Shown here: positions 1 through 9,356 of the stretch, in pieces | Layout of the letters: each line of letters begins with the position of its first letter | How positions within the stretch are numbered: the first letter of the stretch is position 1 | DNA from: Thiobacillaceae bacterium | GTDB lineage: Bacteria > Pseudomonadota > Gammaproteobacteria > Burkholderiales > Thiobacillaceae | Assembly: GCA_012274165.1 (NCBI GenBank) | Contig: JAAPAA010000299.1 | Location: 1 to 33,101, forward strand | Direction: 5' to 3' | Length of the DNA stretch: 33,101 nt | The notes under the pieces: model-generated | Told to the model about the DNA's origin: nothing | The model's database searches: none | Seen by the model: only the letters and a program-made list of their open reading frames with translations | Made by a program: the position numbers and the translations under genes

Positions 1-15
1 CCCCAAGGAAGCCTC

Positions 16-1236
16 ATGACAGCAACAAAGATCCAGCCCGGCGACGACCTGCACCTGACGTCGCTGATGGCGCCCCACTCCCTGAATTTCGTGACCGGTG
101 CCGATCGCGCAGCACTGCTGGCCTACGGCCGGGACGTGTTCGCCGCAGGACTCGCCGGGGCAGCTCCTGCCGCTGTGGCAGGGCCGGCCGACGACTTGGC
201 AGAGCTGGCCATGCTCAACAAGCTGGTCGAGCTGGGCACACAGGCATATGGCGCGCTCGCAAAGTCCAACAGTGATGACGGCCCAGCCGGGACAGCCGCA
301 TATGTGCGGTGGCAGGAGCGGCGTGCCGAAATGGGCGAGTTGATCCGCGCCCACAAAGCGCCCGCCCTGGAAGCGCCTCCCGCTGTGGCGCCTCAGGGCG
401 AGTACCCGCATGAGCAAATGGATGCCATGGCGCTCGATCGCTACAAAGTTGTGCCCTCTAACGCCAGCATGCTTTGGAGCCACGCGGTCGTAGCCGGAGA
501 CGGCACGCAGCAGCTCTATGTCGGCCGCGAGGTCGAATGCCAAAACATGGCGCGCAAGTTTGCAGGGGCATTCCTTGATGGCGCCTTTGCATTCCACTCG
601 ACAGCTGCCGCTCCCACCGCCCCGGCCGCGCCCGCCCTGGAAGCGCCTTCGGCCTACAACTCTGCAGGCCCGATCAAGCGGTACATGCTCGACTGCAACA
701 TTGACGGCATGGACCAGTTTCGTGAATTTATTCTAGCAACAGACCACGACACACTTGTTCACGACGTGCTGGCAAACGCAGACCCAGCAGGCACGGTGCA
801 GGAGAACGGGCTGTTGCGGGACCAGGTACGTCAACTGGACGCCATGGTCGGACGCATGAAGCGAGAGGCAGTAGCGCCCCAGGCACCTGCTGCGCCTGCC
901 GATGCGCAAGCCTTTGCGGAGTGGTGGGATAGGGAGCGCGGCACCGCGCGCAATCGCCTGCCGGGCGATGACTGGATGGACCTGAGCAACGAGGACCGCG
1001 AGCAGTACGAAGCAGCCTTCAACGCCGGCATGCGCGCGGCCAAGGCAGCACCTGCTGCGCCTGCAGTGGATGCAGTGGATGCGGACGGCGCTCGGTATCG
1101 ATACCTGCGAGACGAGCATATCGGAGACGATCCTGAGTCCATCAACCTGCCTCCGGGCAAAAAGCGCGGGCTGGATTCCGCGGTCGACGCAGCCATCGCA
1201 GCCCAGGCAGCAGCCAAGGGGGAGCACGATGACTGA
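16..1236 (+). CDS. Hypothetical phage accessory protein, Ala/Pro-rich linkers, C-terminal 'RYRYLRDEH...LDSAVDAAIAAQAAAK' module (Ea22-like style)
   Basis: 406-aa ORF, AAGGA before ATG, ATGA overlap with next gene. Confidence 0.75.
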   Translation: MTATKIQPGDDLHLTSLMAPHSLNFVTGADRAALLAYGRDVFAAGLAGAAPAAVAGPADDLAELAMLNKLVELGTQAYGALAKSNSDDGPAGTAAYVRWQERRAEMGELIRAHKAPALEAPPAVAPQGEYPHEQMDAMALDRYKVVPSNASMLWSHAVVAGDGTQQLYVGREVECQNMARKFAGAFLDGAFAFHSTAAAPTAPAAPALEAPSAYNSAGPIKRYMLDCNIDGMDQFREFILATDHDTLVHDVLANADPAGTVQENGLLRDQVRQLDAMVGRMKREAVAPQAPAAPADAQAFAEWWDRERGTARNRLPGDDWMDLSNEDREQYEAAFNAGMRAAKAAPAAPAVDAVDADGARYRYLRDEHIGDDPESINLPPGKKRGLDSAVDAAIAAQAAAKGEHDD

Positions 1237-1540
1237 AGCCATCTACGACGAGCAGATCGCGCCTCTGCTGATGCAGGCAGGGAAGCTGTGTGAACAGCAC
1301 GGCCTGGCCATGGTGGCCGTAGTTGAGTACGACAAGGAGGCGCGCGGCACAACCCGCATGCTGCCCGACAGAGCCGGCCTCGCCATGCGCATGCTGGCCA
1401 TGCTGGCCGCCAGCGGCAACAACATCGACAGCTACCTGATCAATGTCATCCGCTTCTGCAAAGAAGAAGGCATCTCCCTTGAACAGAGCATGTTCCTTCG
1501 GCAGTACTCGCGCCCCGCAGCGCACAAGGAGAGCACATGA
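1229..1540 (+). CDS. Hypothetical phage protein (start trimmed from ORF 1070)
   Basis: ATG at 1229 next to previous stop; ATGA overlap with 1537. Confidence 0.7.
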   Translation: MTEAIYDEQIAPLLMQAGKLCEQHGLAMVAVVEYDKEARGTTRMLPDRAGLAMRMLAMLAASGNNIDSYLINVIRFCKEEGISLEQSMFLRQYSRPAAHKEST

Positions 1541-1941
1541 AGCATTTATGGGAAGCGGGTCACCGCTATTACTGCAATGAGAGCAACTACTTCGCCCGGG
1601 AATCTTGCGAGTCCCAATACCGCTCCTTCGCGGCCTTCTTGGAGGCCGAGGGCAACAGCGATATGGACTACAACCTGCTGTTCCGTTGGGACTGGAAGGA
1701 AGAAACAGAGGAAGGCGAGCCGACGTTCAATGGCGACGTGTACTACCGAAATGGAAAGCTGAAACTGTTCTGGATGGGGCAGCGCAAGGGGCTGTATCGC
1801 TGGTCTGTAGTGGATGTGTGTCGGGCGGATGAGCCTGCAGTGATCGAGTTTCTGAGACCTCGCTTGGAACACCTCATGTCACTTTGGGAGCCCCTGTTTG
1901 ATGAGCGCGCCCAGGCGCAGCAGAAAGGACCTGCATCGTGA
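1537..1941 (+). CDS. Hypothetical phage protein
   Basis: 134-aa ORF, ATGA-coupled. Confidence 0.65.
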   Translation: MKHLWEAGHRYYCNESNYFARESCESQYRSFAAFLEAEGNSDMDYNLLFRWDWKEETEEGEPTFNGDVYYRNGKLKLFWMGQRKGLYRWSVVDVCRADEPAVIEFLRPRLEHLMSLWEPLFDERAQAQQKGPAS

Positions 1942-2471
1942 CCATCATCAGCACCAGCGAACTCACTGGCCCCGCACTTGATTGGGCTGTGGCGCAAACA
2001 GCCGAGAAGTGCGAAGGAATTATGTTCAAGGTCATTGGCGGCATGCCTGTCGGCATCGACGCGGAAGATGGCAAAACCATCTGCATTTTCTTCAACCTGC
2101 CGCGCGGCAATTTCAAGGACCGGCTGCTGCAGCAAAACCGATTCGGCGCCGATGGCGCTCACGCTGTGCGCTACGAGCCCAGCCAAAACTGGGCCCAAGC
2201 CGGGCCGATCATTTTCCGTGAGCAGATCGGCATCAGCCCGCCGGGATCGCGCGTCCATCGCAACGGCGGAAACAGCCCAGGCTGGGGCCCTTCCGGCATC
2301 TGGACCGCTACCACATGGCATGCAGGCGCCAATGGCCGCCGCTCCATCGCGTGGCACGAAACCGAGCCACTGACTGCGGCCATGCGCTGCTACGTCGCAA
2401 GCAAGCTGGGCGACAGCGTGGACGTGCCCGATGAACTAGCGCCGGCAGCCGAGAAAGGACAGACCCCGTGA
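1938..2471 (+). CDS. Hypothetical phage protein
   Basis: 177-aa ORF in a coupled gene chain. Confidence 0.65.
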   Translation: MTIISTSELTGPALDWAVAQTAEKCEGIMFKVIGGMPVGIDAEDGKTICIFFNLPRGNFKDRLLQQNRFGADGAHAVRYEPSQNWAQAGPIIFREQIGISPPGSRVHRNGGNSPGWGPSGIWTATTWHAGANGRRSIAWHETEPLTAAMRCYVASKLGDSVDVPDELAPAAEKGQTP

Positions 2472-3004
2472 CCACAGCACCAACACCCGACCTGCGCGCC
2501 CTGGCCGAGGCCGCCAAAGACTGGGCCTCCTGCAACGAGGCATGGCCGGACCCAGAGGATATCTACGTGGCCGTGGTCGGCGGCATCATGGACGGCGAGC
2601 ATTACCCTGTCGCCCAGATCGAGGCCGACAACTACGGCACAGATGGCGAATCGCTCAAACTGGCCCAGTTCTACGCCGCGGCGAACCCTGGCGCCGTGCT
2701 GGCACTGCTGGACCGCATCGCCGAACTGCAGGAGCAGCTCGTGGCCGAAGCCCGCGCCGCTGCTGAGCAGAAGCTGCGAGCCGACCAACTGGCCCAGCAA
2801 CACCGCATGCAGGCCCAGATGCATGCACAGGCCACCCAGCAATTGGCAGAGCTGGAGGCGCGCAAGCCGCTGCCGCCCGCGCGCGTGGATGAGCTGATGG
2901 CCGAGGCCGGCTACTTGGGGGCGTCCGCCGAGAGCCGCGCGGACTTCATCAACGGCCTTCGCCACGCTGAGCGCGCCCACGGCATCACCGGAGGATCGTC
3001 ATGA
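2468..3004 (+). CDS. Hypothetical phage protein with coiled-coil-like middle region
   Basis: 178-aa ORF, coupled. Confidence 0.65.
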   Translation: MTTAPTPDLRALAEAAKDWASCNEAWPDPEDIYVAVVGGIMDGEHYPVAQIEADNYGTDGESLKLAQFYAAANPGAVLALLDRIAELQEQLVAEARAAAEQKLRADQLAQQHRMQAQMHAQATQQLAELEARKPLPPARVDELMAEAGYLGASAESRADFINGLRHAERAHGITGGSS

Positions 3005-3276
3005 CCTACGACCAGATCATCGAAGCCTGGAACGCACAGGCTGACCACATGAACCATTGGCCCGAACTCAGCGAGCAGGAGAAGGTCGAGTGGGCCAGGC
3101 AGTGCGCGCTGGAGGAGGCTGCCAAGGTCTGCATGGACAAGGCCTGCAAGATGAAGTTCGAATACGTGTATACCGAGAAGAAAGGCTACAGCGCCACACG
3201 CGACGAAAACAGCGCCACAGCCTGGGCGCTGATGAACTGTGCGCGGGACATCCTGGCCAGGAAGGGGCAGCCATGA
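3001..3276 (+). CDS. Hypothetical phage protein
   Basis: 91-aa ORF, coupled. Confidence 0.65.
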   Translation: MTYDQIIEAWNAQADHMNHWPELSEQEKVEWARQCALEEAAKVCMDKACKMKFEYVYTEKKGYSATRDENSATAWALMNCARDILARKGQP

Positions 3277-3590
3277 AAATCCAGGCAACAGGAGTCCAAA
3301 TGATTGATGCTGACACGCTCATGTTTGCCGCGAAGGCATGCGAAATCCCATCCAGTGAAATTGCGCAATGGGACCCGATTAGCGATGACGATGCATCGCG
3401 CACGCTCGAGGAATATCTGCAACTGATCACCGAGATCAGGCCGGAGGCGGCTGGGGCTTTTGTGTGGCGAATCGGATCAGGCGTGGATGTCCGCGTCTGG
3501 GCCAGGATCAGCGAAGCGGGCAGCATGGATGGAGCAGTGCGCCTGGCGCGTGTACGTGCGGCGGCAGAGATTGGGAAGGTCATGCCATGA
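3273..3590 (+). CDS. Hypothetical phage protein (start trimmed from ORF 3057)
   Basis: ATGA overlap at 3273-3276. Confidence 0.6.
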   Translation: MKIQATGVQMIDADTLMFAAKACEIPSSEIAQWDPISDDDASRTLEEYLQLITEIRPEAAGAFVWRIGSGVDVRVWARISEAGSMDGAVRLARVRAAAEIGKVMP

Positions 3591-3733
3591 GCAAGCGAGC
3601 CCGCGAGCGCGGCGACAAGCGCGACTGGCCAAAGCTATGGGGCAAGGAAGTTCAGGACATCAACTGGCCCGATCTCGGCAACGGAAGGATCTGCACTTTC
3701 ACGATCTGCGGCACTCGGCGGCGTCGGAGATGA
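3587..3733 (+). CDS. Short ORF (MSKRARERGDKRDWPKLWGKEVQ...), possibly the remnant of a gene upstream of int, running out of frame into the int remnant
   Basis: ATGA-coupled start; shifts frame relative to the integrase C-terminus. Confidence 0.4.
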   Translation: MSKRARERGDKRDWPKLWGKEVQDINWPDLGNGRICTFTICGTRRRRR

Positions 3734-3894
3734 TCAACAACGACATTGACCTGTACACCGTGGGGGCAGTGCTAGGACACAAAGATCAGCGGAGCACTGC
3801 GAGGTATTCCCACCTGGCCACACGGTCCCTCGATTTGGCCATCAAAAAGATAGGGCAAAAATCCCCCACCACAGAGCGCAAAAAAGCCGCTTGA
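3690..3894 (+). pseudogene. int: Truncated tyrosine recombinase / phage integrase, C-terminal catalytic part only
   Basis: HDLRHSAASEMIN...LGHKDQRSTARYSHL: HxxR, GH and Tyr motifs present; N-terminal and first-Arg box absent upstream. Confidence 0.75.
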
Positions 3895-3925
3895 CGCTAT
3901 CTATACGATAGCAGCCAAGCGGCTT
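3884..3925. terminator. Bidirectional-looking hairpin at the end of int
   Basis: AAGCCGCTTG / CAAGCGGCTT 10-bp outer stem with inner GCTATC/GATAGC; A-tract on left side. Confidence 0.6.
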
Positions 3926-3931
3926 GCATTC

Positions 3932-3990
<59 letters not shown>

Positions 3991-4108
3991 TTTGTACGCA
4001 GTCCTTGCAGATGCCGCAAGTTGTTGATCTACATGGCCTTGGGCGAGTGCGGCAGCCGCATTCTGTGAAGCCTGTGCGGGGTCTGTGTCAAAAATTCCCC
4101 CACCACTT

Positions 4109-4552
4109 TCAGCCCTTCGAAGCGCCCGCAGACTTGACCTTCTCGACCGTGCGCAGGCTGGCGATGCCAAGCATGCCAGACAGGATCACCCAGAGAGCTT
4201 CGGCCTCCAACATCGGGGGCGCATTCATGGTCATGGGCACCCAGCCCTTGGCTTGCATTAGAGCCCAGGCCCACACCAGAAACGGGTAGACCAGGTACTG
4301 ATAGAAGAGCGAGGCCGCGCCCACCCAGCCAATGGCGGGCCGCCACCCAGCCACGAACAGGCTGGCGTTTGCAGCCTCGGCCTTGTTGACCTCCATCTGG
4401 CCAGTTGCCAGGCTGGCGTCGATCTTGGCCGCCTCAAGGCTGACCTTCTGCAGTTCAATCTGTGCATCCAGCCGCTCTTTGTCGGACGTGAACAGGTCGT
4501 CAGCGATCTTGCCGATGGCATCCACGATGCCCCCCAGGATCAACGGATTCAT
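4109..4552 (-). CDS. Holin (3-TM holin family)
   Basis: DLFTSDKERLDAQIEL...ASLFVAGWRPAIGWVGA pattern with TM segments; coupled to endolysin. Confidence 0.8.
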   Translation of the reverse strand: MNPLILGGIVDAIGKIADDLFTSDKERLDAQIELQKVSLEAAKIDASLATGQMEVNKAEAANASLFVAGWRPAIGWVGAASLFYQYLVYPFLVWAWALMQAKGWVPMTMNAPPMLEAEALWVILSGMLGIASLRTVEKVKSAGASKG

Positions 4553-5055
4553 GCGGCCTCCTTGAGGGTACGGTTGAGCCAGCCCAGCAGGAACTTGCTC
4601 TGGCTCCTGTCGCGCGTCACGATGTCTCGGTAGCGGGCCATCTTGGCGATGGTGTACCGCGCGCTGAAAAGCTCAGGGTCGGACATGTTGAGTGCCGCCA
4701 GGGTGAGCGGGCCAACTGCGCCATCCGGCGTGACTCCAGCAACAACCTGGGCGATCTTGACCGCCGTGCCAGGGCCAGCATTCACCCCGAAGTCAAACAG
4801 GTGCCGCGCGATCGCCTGGGACGACACGTCATCCAGCCGCATCACATCCCAGAAGTTCTGCTTGTAGAAGGCGCGCACTGCGTCAGCCGCTGGCCTCCCG
4901 CCAGCGTCAATTGCATCCCAGCCGCTCCAGTTCGGCCATCGGTTGCGCGCGATCCCGGCATAGGTCATGCCGCCCTTGTCGCCGGCAACGTTGGTCAGCT
5001 TGTAGCCACCCTCGTTCACGATCATGGATTCAAATGCTGGTAGGAAATCGCTCAT
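4549..5055 (-). CDS. Endolysin, glycoside hydrolase 108-like muramidase
   Basis: VNEGGYKLTNVAGDKGGMTYAGIARNRWPNW and C-terminal peptidoglycan-binding-like region. Confidence 0.85.
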   Translation of the reverse strand: MSDFLPAFESMIVNEGGYKLTNVAGDKGGMTYAGIARNRWPNWSGWDAIDAGGRPAADAVRAFYKQNFWDVMRLDDVSSQAIARHLFDFGVNAGPGTAVKIAQVVAGVTPDGAVGPLTLAALNMSDPELFSARYTIAKMARYRDIVTRDRSQSKFLLGWLNRTLKEAA

Positions 5056-5366
5056 TTGGTCTTCCTCGGGGCTTCACTCTGCTTAAGCACACGGATGTCG
5101 GACTCTGCTGTGTCAAGCCGGAACTGCAGGAGCGTCAGCGCCCCTGAAAGGCCGTTCTGTGTGTTGTCCTTCACCTTCAACTCGGCACGCAACTCCCGGA
5201 TGTCGCCGCGCAGGGCCACGATCTCTTCCGCTGCTTTCTCGCCCTTGAAGTACATCGTCACGATCAGCATTGAGATCGTGCCCAGCACAGAAAGCAAGTA
5301 AGGAAGCGGGAGCTTCAGCTCAATGATTCGCTGCGCCGGCCCAGACGGCTCTAGGGAGGTTCTCAT
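5052..5366 (-). CDS. Membrane-anchored coiled-coil protein of the lysis cassette (holin or spanin-like)
   Basis: Single N-terminal TM then coiled-coil; coupled to endolysin. Confidence 0.5.
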   Translation of the reverse strand: MRTSLEPSGPAQRIIELKLPLPYLLSVLGTISMLIVTMYFKGEKAAEEIVALRGDIRELRAELKVKDNTQNGLSGALTLLQFRLDTAESDIRVLKQSEAPRKTK

Positions 5367-5434
5367 CTGTGTTGTCCTATCTGTCCTATTTCCTCGTGCA
5401 ATTCGCAGCGCTCGGACTGTTGTTGATCGCCAAG

Positions 5435-5857
5435 CTAGTAAGCGGCGGCTTTGTTCGGCATCGAAAGAAGGCCGCCAAGCGCACGCCCGGAGAGCTGGCT
5501 AGCAGGGCCAAGCAGCCCGAACATCGCCGCGTTGCGCAACGTCTCATCAGTGGACCCGCTGGGCTGCAGGAAGCCCATGCCAGCGCCCAGGAGGCCTGCA
5601 CCGGCCAATGTGTTTGCGCCAGGTGCAAATGCGACGGGCACCATGCTCAACGTGCTCCCCAGGACTGAGCCCGCGCGCCCCATGCCGGTGGACAGCAGCG
5701 GCGAGTCGAGTTCGCGCAGATCCCGAATGTCCTGCTTCGACAGTTGACCCAGTGACTGCTGTATCCCAGACTTCGTGTTGTTCATACCCTGTCCGATGCC
5801 AGCAAGGAGCAATTCGAGCGGGCTCATGCCGCTTATGGGGTCGTATTCACCAGCCAT
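5435..5857 (-). CDS. Hypothetical virion-associated protein, Gly/Leu-rich
   Basis: 140-aa ORF in late operon. Confidence 0.6.
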   Translation of the reverse strand: MAGEYDPISGMSPLELLLAGIGQGMNNTKSGIQQSLGQLSKQDIRDLRELDSPLLSTGMGRAGSVLGSTLSMVPVAFAPGANTLAGAGLLGAGMGFLQPSGSTDETLRNAAMFGLLGPASQLSGRALGGLLSMPNKAAAY

Positions 5858-5867
5858 GTTTTCTCAA

Positions 5868-5890
5868 CAAAAAGCCCGCTCAAGGCGGGC
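5868..5890 (-). terminator. Intrinsic terminator inside late operon
   Basis: Minus strand GCCCGC-CTTGA-GCGGGC followed by TTTTTGTT. Confidence 0.7.
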
Positions 5891-5898
5891 ATAGGACT

Positions 5899-6024
5899 AT
5901 GGAAAATTTGCGTGAGACCATCAATCAGATGATCAGGAACAGCAACTTCAGCCCGGGCTTCATCGGGTGGATTGGCGCGCTGATCGTGCTTGCTTTGTAC
6001 GACTCATGGAGGGGGCGCAAGTAG
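5899..6024 (+). CDS. Antisense-oriented 41-aa hydrophobic peptide ORF
   Basis: MENLRETINQMIRNSNFSPGFIGWIGALIVLALYDSWRGRK: one TM plus basic tail; only a weak SD. Confidence 0.35.
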   Translation: MENLRETINQMIRNSNFSPGFIGWIGALIVLALYDSWRGRK

Positions 6025-8151
6025 GCCCCCGGTGTATGCAATGGCTGGGTTGAGCAGGCCGCGCATTACGGGTTCTCGCTGCACCGGTCCGAGCAGTCCG
6101 GGCGTCACGTTCTCTGCTGCTCGCTGCTGGATCGTCGCGCGCACGTTCTGCACAGCCGGGTTGACCATCGGGCCGACAACTGGGACGTTGCGCAGCATGT
6201 CCAAGCCTCGGCCCAGCAACAGCGCCCCTGAGTTGCTGTTGTTCACAGCAGAGCCTACGGGCTGCACCTGGGTGTAGCTGGCTACGCGCCCGACGCGCTT
6301 TAAGGTCTCGATCTCGTCAGGCTGGAAAAACAGGGCCAGCTTCTTGTCGCCGATCTGGCTCAGCGCCTTGTTGTACGCCGACTGGCTGAACTTGCCAACT
6401 TCGTCAGCAGCACCCCCCAGAGCCTTGTCCTTCAGGTGCGCCACGATGGCATCGCGTATCACCGGGACGCCTTGTGGGCCAACCTCCTGGGCCAACATCT
6501 GTGCTTGGTTCGGGGTGCCACCAATCACATACTTCTGAGCAATCTTCAGCGGGTCCGAAGTCTCGCTCTTGGACAGCACACTGCGAACCAGTGGCGATGA
6601 ATCCTCATAGGCGTAGGCAGCGCGTGTCGCACCTCTGGCGCGATTCACTGCATCAATGGCCGATCCTGGCGCCGCATCCATCGAGCGCAATCGCTGCGCC
6701 ATATCGCCAGTAAGCACTGAGTTCCCGAAGTCTATGCCGCCCGGGTTGGTGATCGGCTGCACCTCGGATCGACTGAGAACACGCGCGGCCGCGCTGGCAG
6801 CAGCACCCTCGTTGCCGCCCTTTGCAATTTCGCGCGACAGCATGGACTGCAGGTTGCGGTAGTCCTGCGGGGTGAATGGCTGCTTTCCTTGCTGGAACGC
6901 TCCCATGTATTGGGAAATTGTGGGGTTCATGAAGGGCATCAACCCCTCTTCACCTAACGTTTGGTTGATGTCGCTGATCACCTTGGGCGAGATCGGCTGA
7001 CGATACCCTGGCGAGGACTTGGCGGCATCCCATGCGGACTGCTCAGCAGCACGCAGGTTCGCCTGCTTCCCCAGGACAGTAGACGCGATCTGTTCACCAG
7101 CACGCAGCGCATCGCCACGACCAGCACCTTGCTCATTGAGCGACTGGATGAGGCGCGTGTTGTTCTGGTTCTGGATACGTGCCATGCCCTGCAGTTGGTC
7201 GTCTGCAGAGTTGGCGCCCATCTTGGCGAGGTTCATCTCGCGCGTGATCTGCACAGGGTCTTGCGTAACCATGCCGCGCGTTGGGACAAGTCCAGACGCC
7301 TGGAAATCAGCAAAACGACGCACAGCATCGGCATTGACCTCGCGGCCTGCTTGCAAGGCATCACGCAACTCAGTGCGAAGCGCCTGGCGCGCACGTTCCG
7401 GGATTTGCGAATAGTCTCCACCGGAGCGCTCGAAGATCACATTGATCTGTGCATCCAACTGCTGGGGCGTCATCTTCGGCGTCAGAGCGCGCTTCACGCC
7501 GGCTGCGGCACCTTGTACCAGGCCAGGGGCAAAGCCGCCAGCTACGCCGCCAATAAGGCCAGCAGCAGCTTGCTGCAACTCATCCCCGCCACCCTCACGC
7601 GACAGGCCAGACAGACCGCCGCCGCCTGCTGCAGACGTCAATTGAGCTGTAGGCGCTGTGGACAGTGCGCTCCCCACGGAGCCAGCCAAGCCGGGAAGCT
7701 TTGCCAGTTGCTGCGCGCCACCCAGGCCAGCGCCTGCGCCCGCGACAAGGCGGGTTGCGTCGCCAACCACGCGCTCCAGTTCATCGCGTGGCTTTGGCAG
7801 TCCAACGAAGTCAGAGAAGCTTGTTGCCACCTGGCCCAATGGAGCGGTGTTGATGCCAGCAGCACGCATGAGGCCAGCCACAGGCTCGGTGAAAACCTGC
7901 AGAGCATTGGCCGCGCCTTCCAGGCCATAGCGCCCCGTCAAACCAATTTGGCGCGGGATGCCAGAGATGCCTCGGTTGACCGCTTGGCCCGCCTCCTGCA
8001 CTGGCTGCGCAGGCGCAGCAGGCGCGCTTTGCTGCAGCCAGTCGGCAGGCACGGCCATTCCGTTTTTCTGCAGTTTCGTGACCAGGTCGGCCTTTGTCGT
8101 GCCATCCGGGACATTGCTGATGATGGTGCCATCCGGCAGACGTACATCCAT
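6004..8151 (-). CDS. Large internal virion / DNA ejection protein
   Basis: 715-aa ORF starting MDVRLPDGTIISNVPDGTTKADLVTKLQKNG; position in late operon. Confidence 0.65.
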   Translation of the reverse strand: MDVRLPDGTIISNVPDGTTKADLVTKLQKNGMAVPADWLQQSAPAAPAQPVQEAGQAVNRGISGIPRQIGLTGRYGLEGAANALQVFTEPVAGLMRAAGINTAPLGQVATSFSDFVGLPKPRDELERVVGDATRLVAGAGAGLGGAQQLAKLPGLAGSVGSALSTAPTAQLTSAAGGGGLSGLSREGGGDELQQAAAGLIGGVAGGFAPGLVQGAAAGVKRALTPKMTPQQLDAQINVIFERSGGDYSQIPERARQALRTELRDALQAGREVNADAVRRFADFQASGLVPTRGMVTQDPVQITREMNLAKMGANSADDQLQGMARIQNQNNTRLIQSLNEQGAGRGDALRAGEQIASTVLGKQANLRAAEQSAWDAAKSSPGYRQPISPKVISDINQTLGEEGLMPFMNPTISQYMGAFQQGKQPFTPQDYRNLQSMLSREIAKGGNEGAAASAAARVLSRSEVQPITNPGGIDFGNSVLTGDMAQRLRSMDAAPGSAIDAVNRARGATRAAYAYEDSSPLVRSVLSKSETSDPLKIAQKYVIGGTPNQAQMLAQEVGPQGVPVIRDAIVAHLKDKALGGAADEVGKFSQSAYNKALSQIGDKKLALFFQPDEIETLKRVGRVASYTQVQPVGSAVNNSNSGALLLGRGLDMLRNVPVVGPMVNPAVQNVRATIQQRAAENVTPGLLGPVQREPVMRGLLNPAIAYTGGLLAPPP

Positions 8152-9356
8152 TATTTGAGGCTCGAAAAGTCTACGACACCACCGCCTGCAGGCGCTTGCG
8201 CGGCCTCGGGCTGTGGGACGGTGAGGAACGGCGCCAGGGCTCCTGCATTGGGGTTGCTCAGGAGGGGCTGCACATTCTGGTTGTGCTGGCGGATGCGGTT
8301 CTCTGCGGTTTTGCGCGCCACTTTGGAGAGCGTCTGGATCTCTCCGATGGACATGCTGATGTCTCCAGAAGCCGCCTTCCGCAGAATCGCTCGCTCGCTC
8401 TCGGTGATCTGGCCTTGGCCCTTCATTTGGCTTGCTGCGTCCAACTCCAACTGCGCCATCGCTTGCATGGCTGCGCGGGTCTTCTCCAGGGTTTCCTTGG
8501 AGCTTTTCCCGTTCAATCCCAGTTGAGTACCAACCTGCATCAAAACCTGAGCTGGGGCCGTCAGAGGGCCGGCCATCACCTTCCCGCTGTTGATCGCTGC
8601 ATCCAGGTTGTTCAAGGTGCCAATCGTAGATTGCGCCCCTTTCGCGCCGGCCAGCGATGCATCCAGCTGGCTCCCTGCGCCCTTGGCGATCTCATTCAGG
8701 AACGACTTTTCAGTGTTGACGCTGATGTTGTTGCTTGTGCGCGCGGCGCCGGCCGAGGCCTTGCTGATCTCGTAGTTCTGGTACGCCTTGTTGGTCAAGA
8801 TGTTGCCTTGGGCATCCATCTGGAACGGCTTGTTGGGATTGGGGATAGCTCGGTTCGCGTTGTTTGGGTCAAACGGGTTGACACCCACGCCTTCCACAAA
8901 CTCCAGCTTGTCACGGGGCATAAGATCCCCATAATTTCGGCTCTGGGCGAATTTCGCAAGAGACTCAGGCGTGAACTTCGTCGGGTCGATCTTGTCCACA
9001 GGAATCTCTTTTTGCAGAGACTGCAAGAGCTGCATGCCACGCAGCGGATTGACGCCCATGACGGCGTTGGCATAGCCCTGCATGTCAAAGCTGCTCAGCG
9101 ATCCGCCGCCACCAGAGCGCAGGAACTGAGGCGCAAGCGCGCTCTCCTGGTCCTGCAGGTCCCAGGCCTTGGTCTGCTGGTCGCGCTGACGCTTTTGGAA
9201 CGACTGATCATCCGCAGCGCGCCGCGCCTCGTTTGAGTACTGCACAGCGCTCAGCAAGCCCGGTCCGAAGCGCTGCCCAGAGCCAGCTGCAGCCAGCAGA
9301 CCCAAACCCAACTGAGACTCGGGGCTGCTCAGGAAATCGAGAAGTCCAGCCATCAC
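8151..9356 (-). CDS. Internal virion / injection protein
   Basis: 401-aa ORF, coupled. Confidence 0.55.
   Translation of the reverse strand: MMAGLLDFLSSPESQLGLGLLAAAGSGQRFGPGLLSAVQYSNEARRAADDQSFQKRQRDQQTKAWDLQDQESALAPQFLRSGGGGSLSSFDMQGYANAVMGVNPLRGMQLLQSLQKEIPVDKIDPTKFTPESLAKFAQSRNYGDLMPRDKLEFVEGVGVNPFDPNNANRAIPNPNKPFQMDAQGNILTNKAYQNYEISKASAGAARTSNNISVNTEKSFLNEIAKGAGSQLDASLAGAKGAQSTIGTLNNLDAAINSGKVMAGPLTAPAQVLMQVGTQLGLNGKSSKETLEKTRAAMQAMAQLELDAASQMKGQGQITESERAILRKAASGDISMSIGEIQTLSKVARKTAENRIRQHNQNVQPLLSNPNAGALAPFLTVPQPEAAQAPAGGGVVDFSSLK

Noticed and set aside
6961-8526. 521-aa plus-strand ORF
   Set aside because: Antisense to two well-supported virion genes; high-GC shadow ORF with no recognisable motifs
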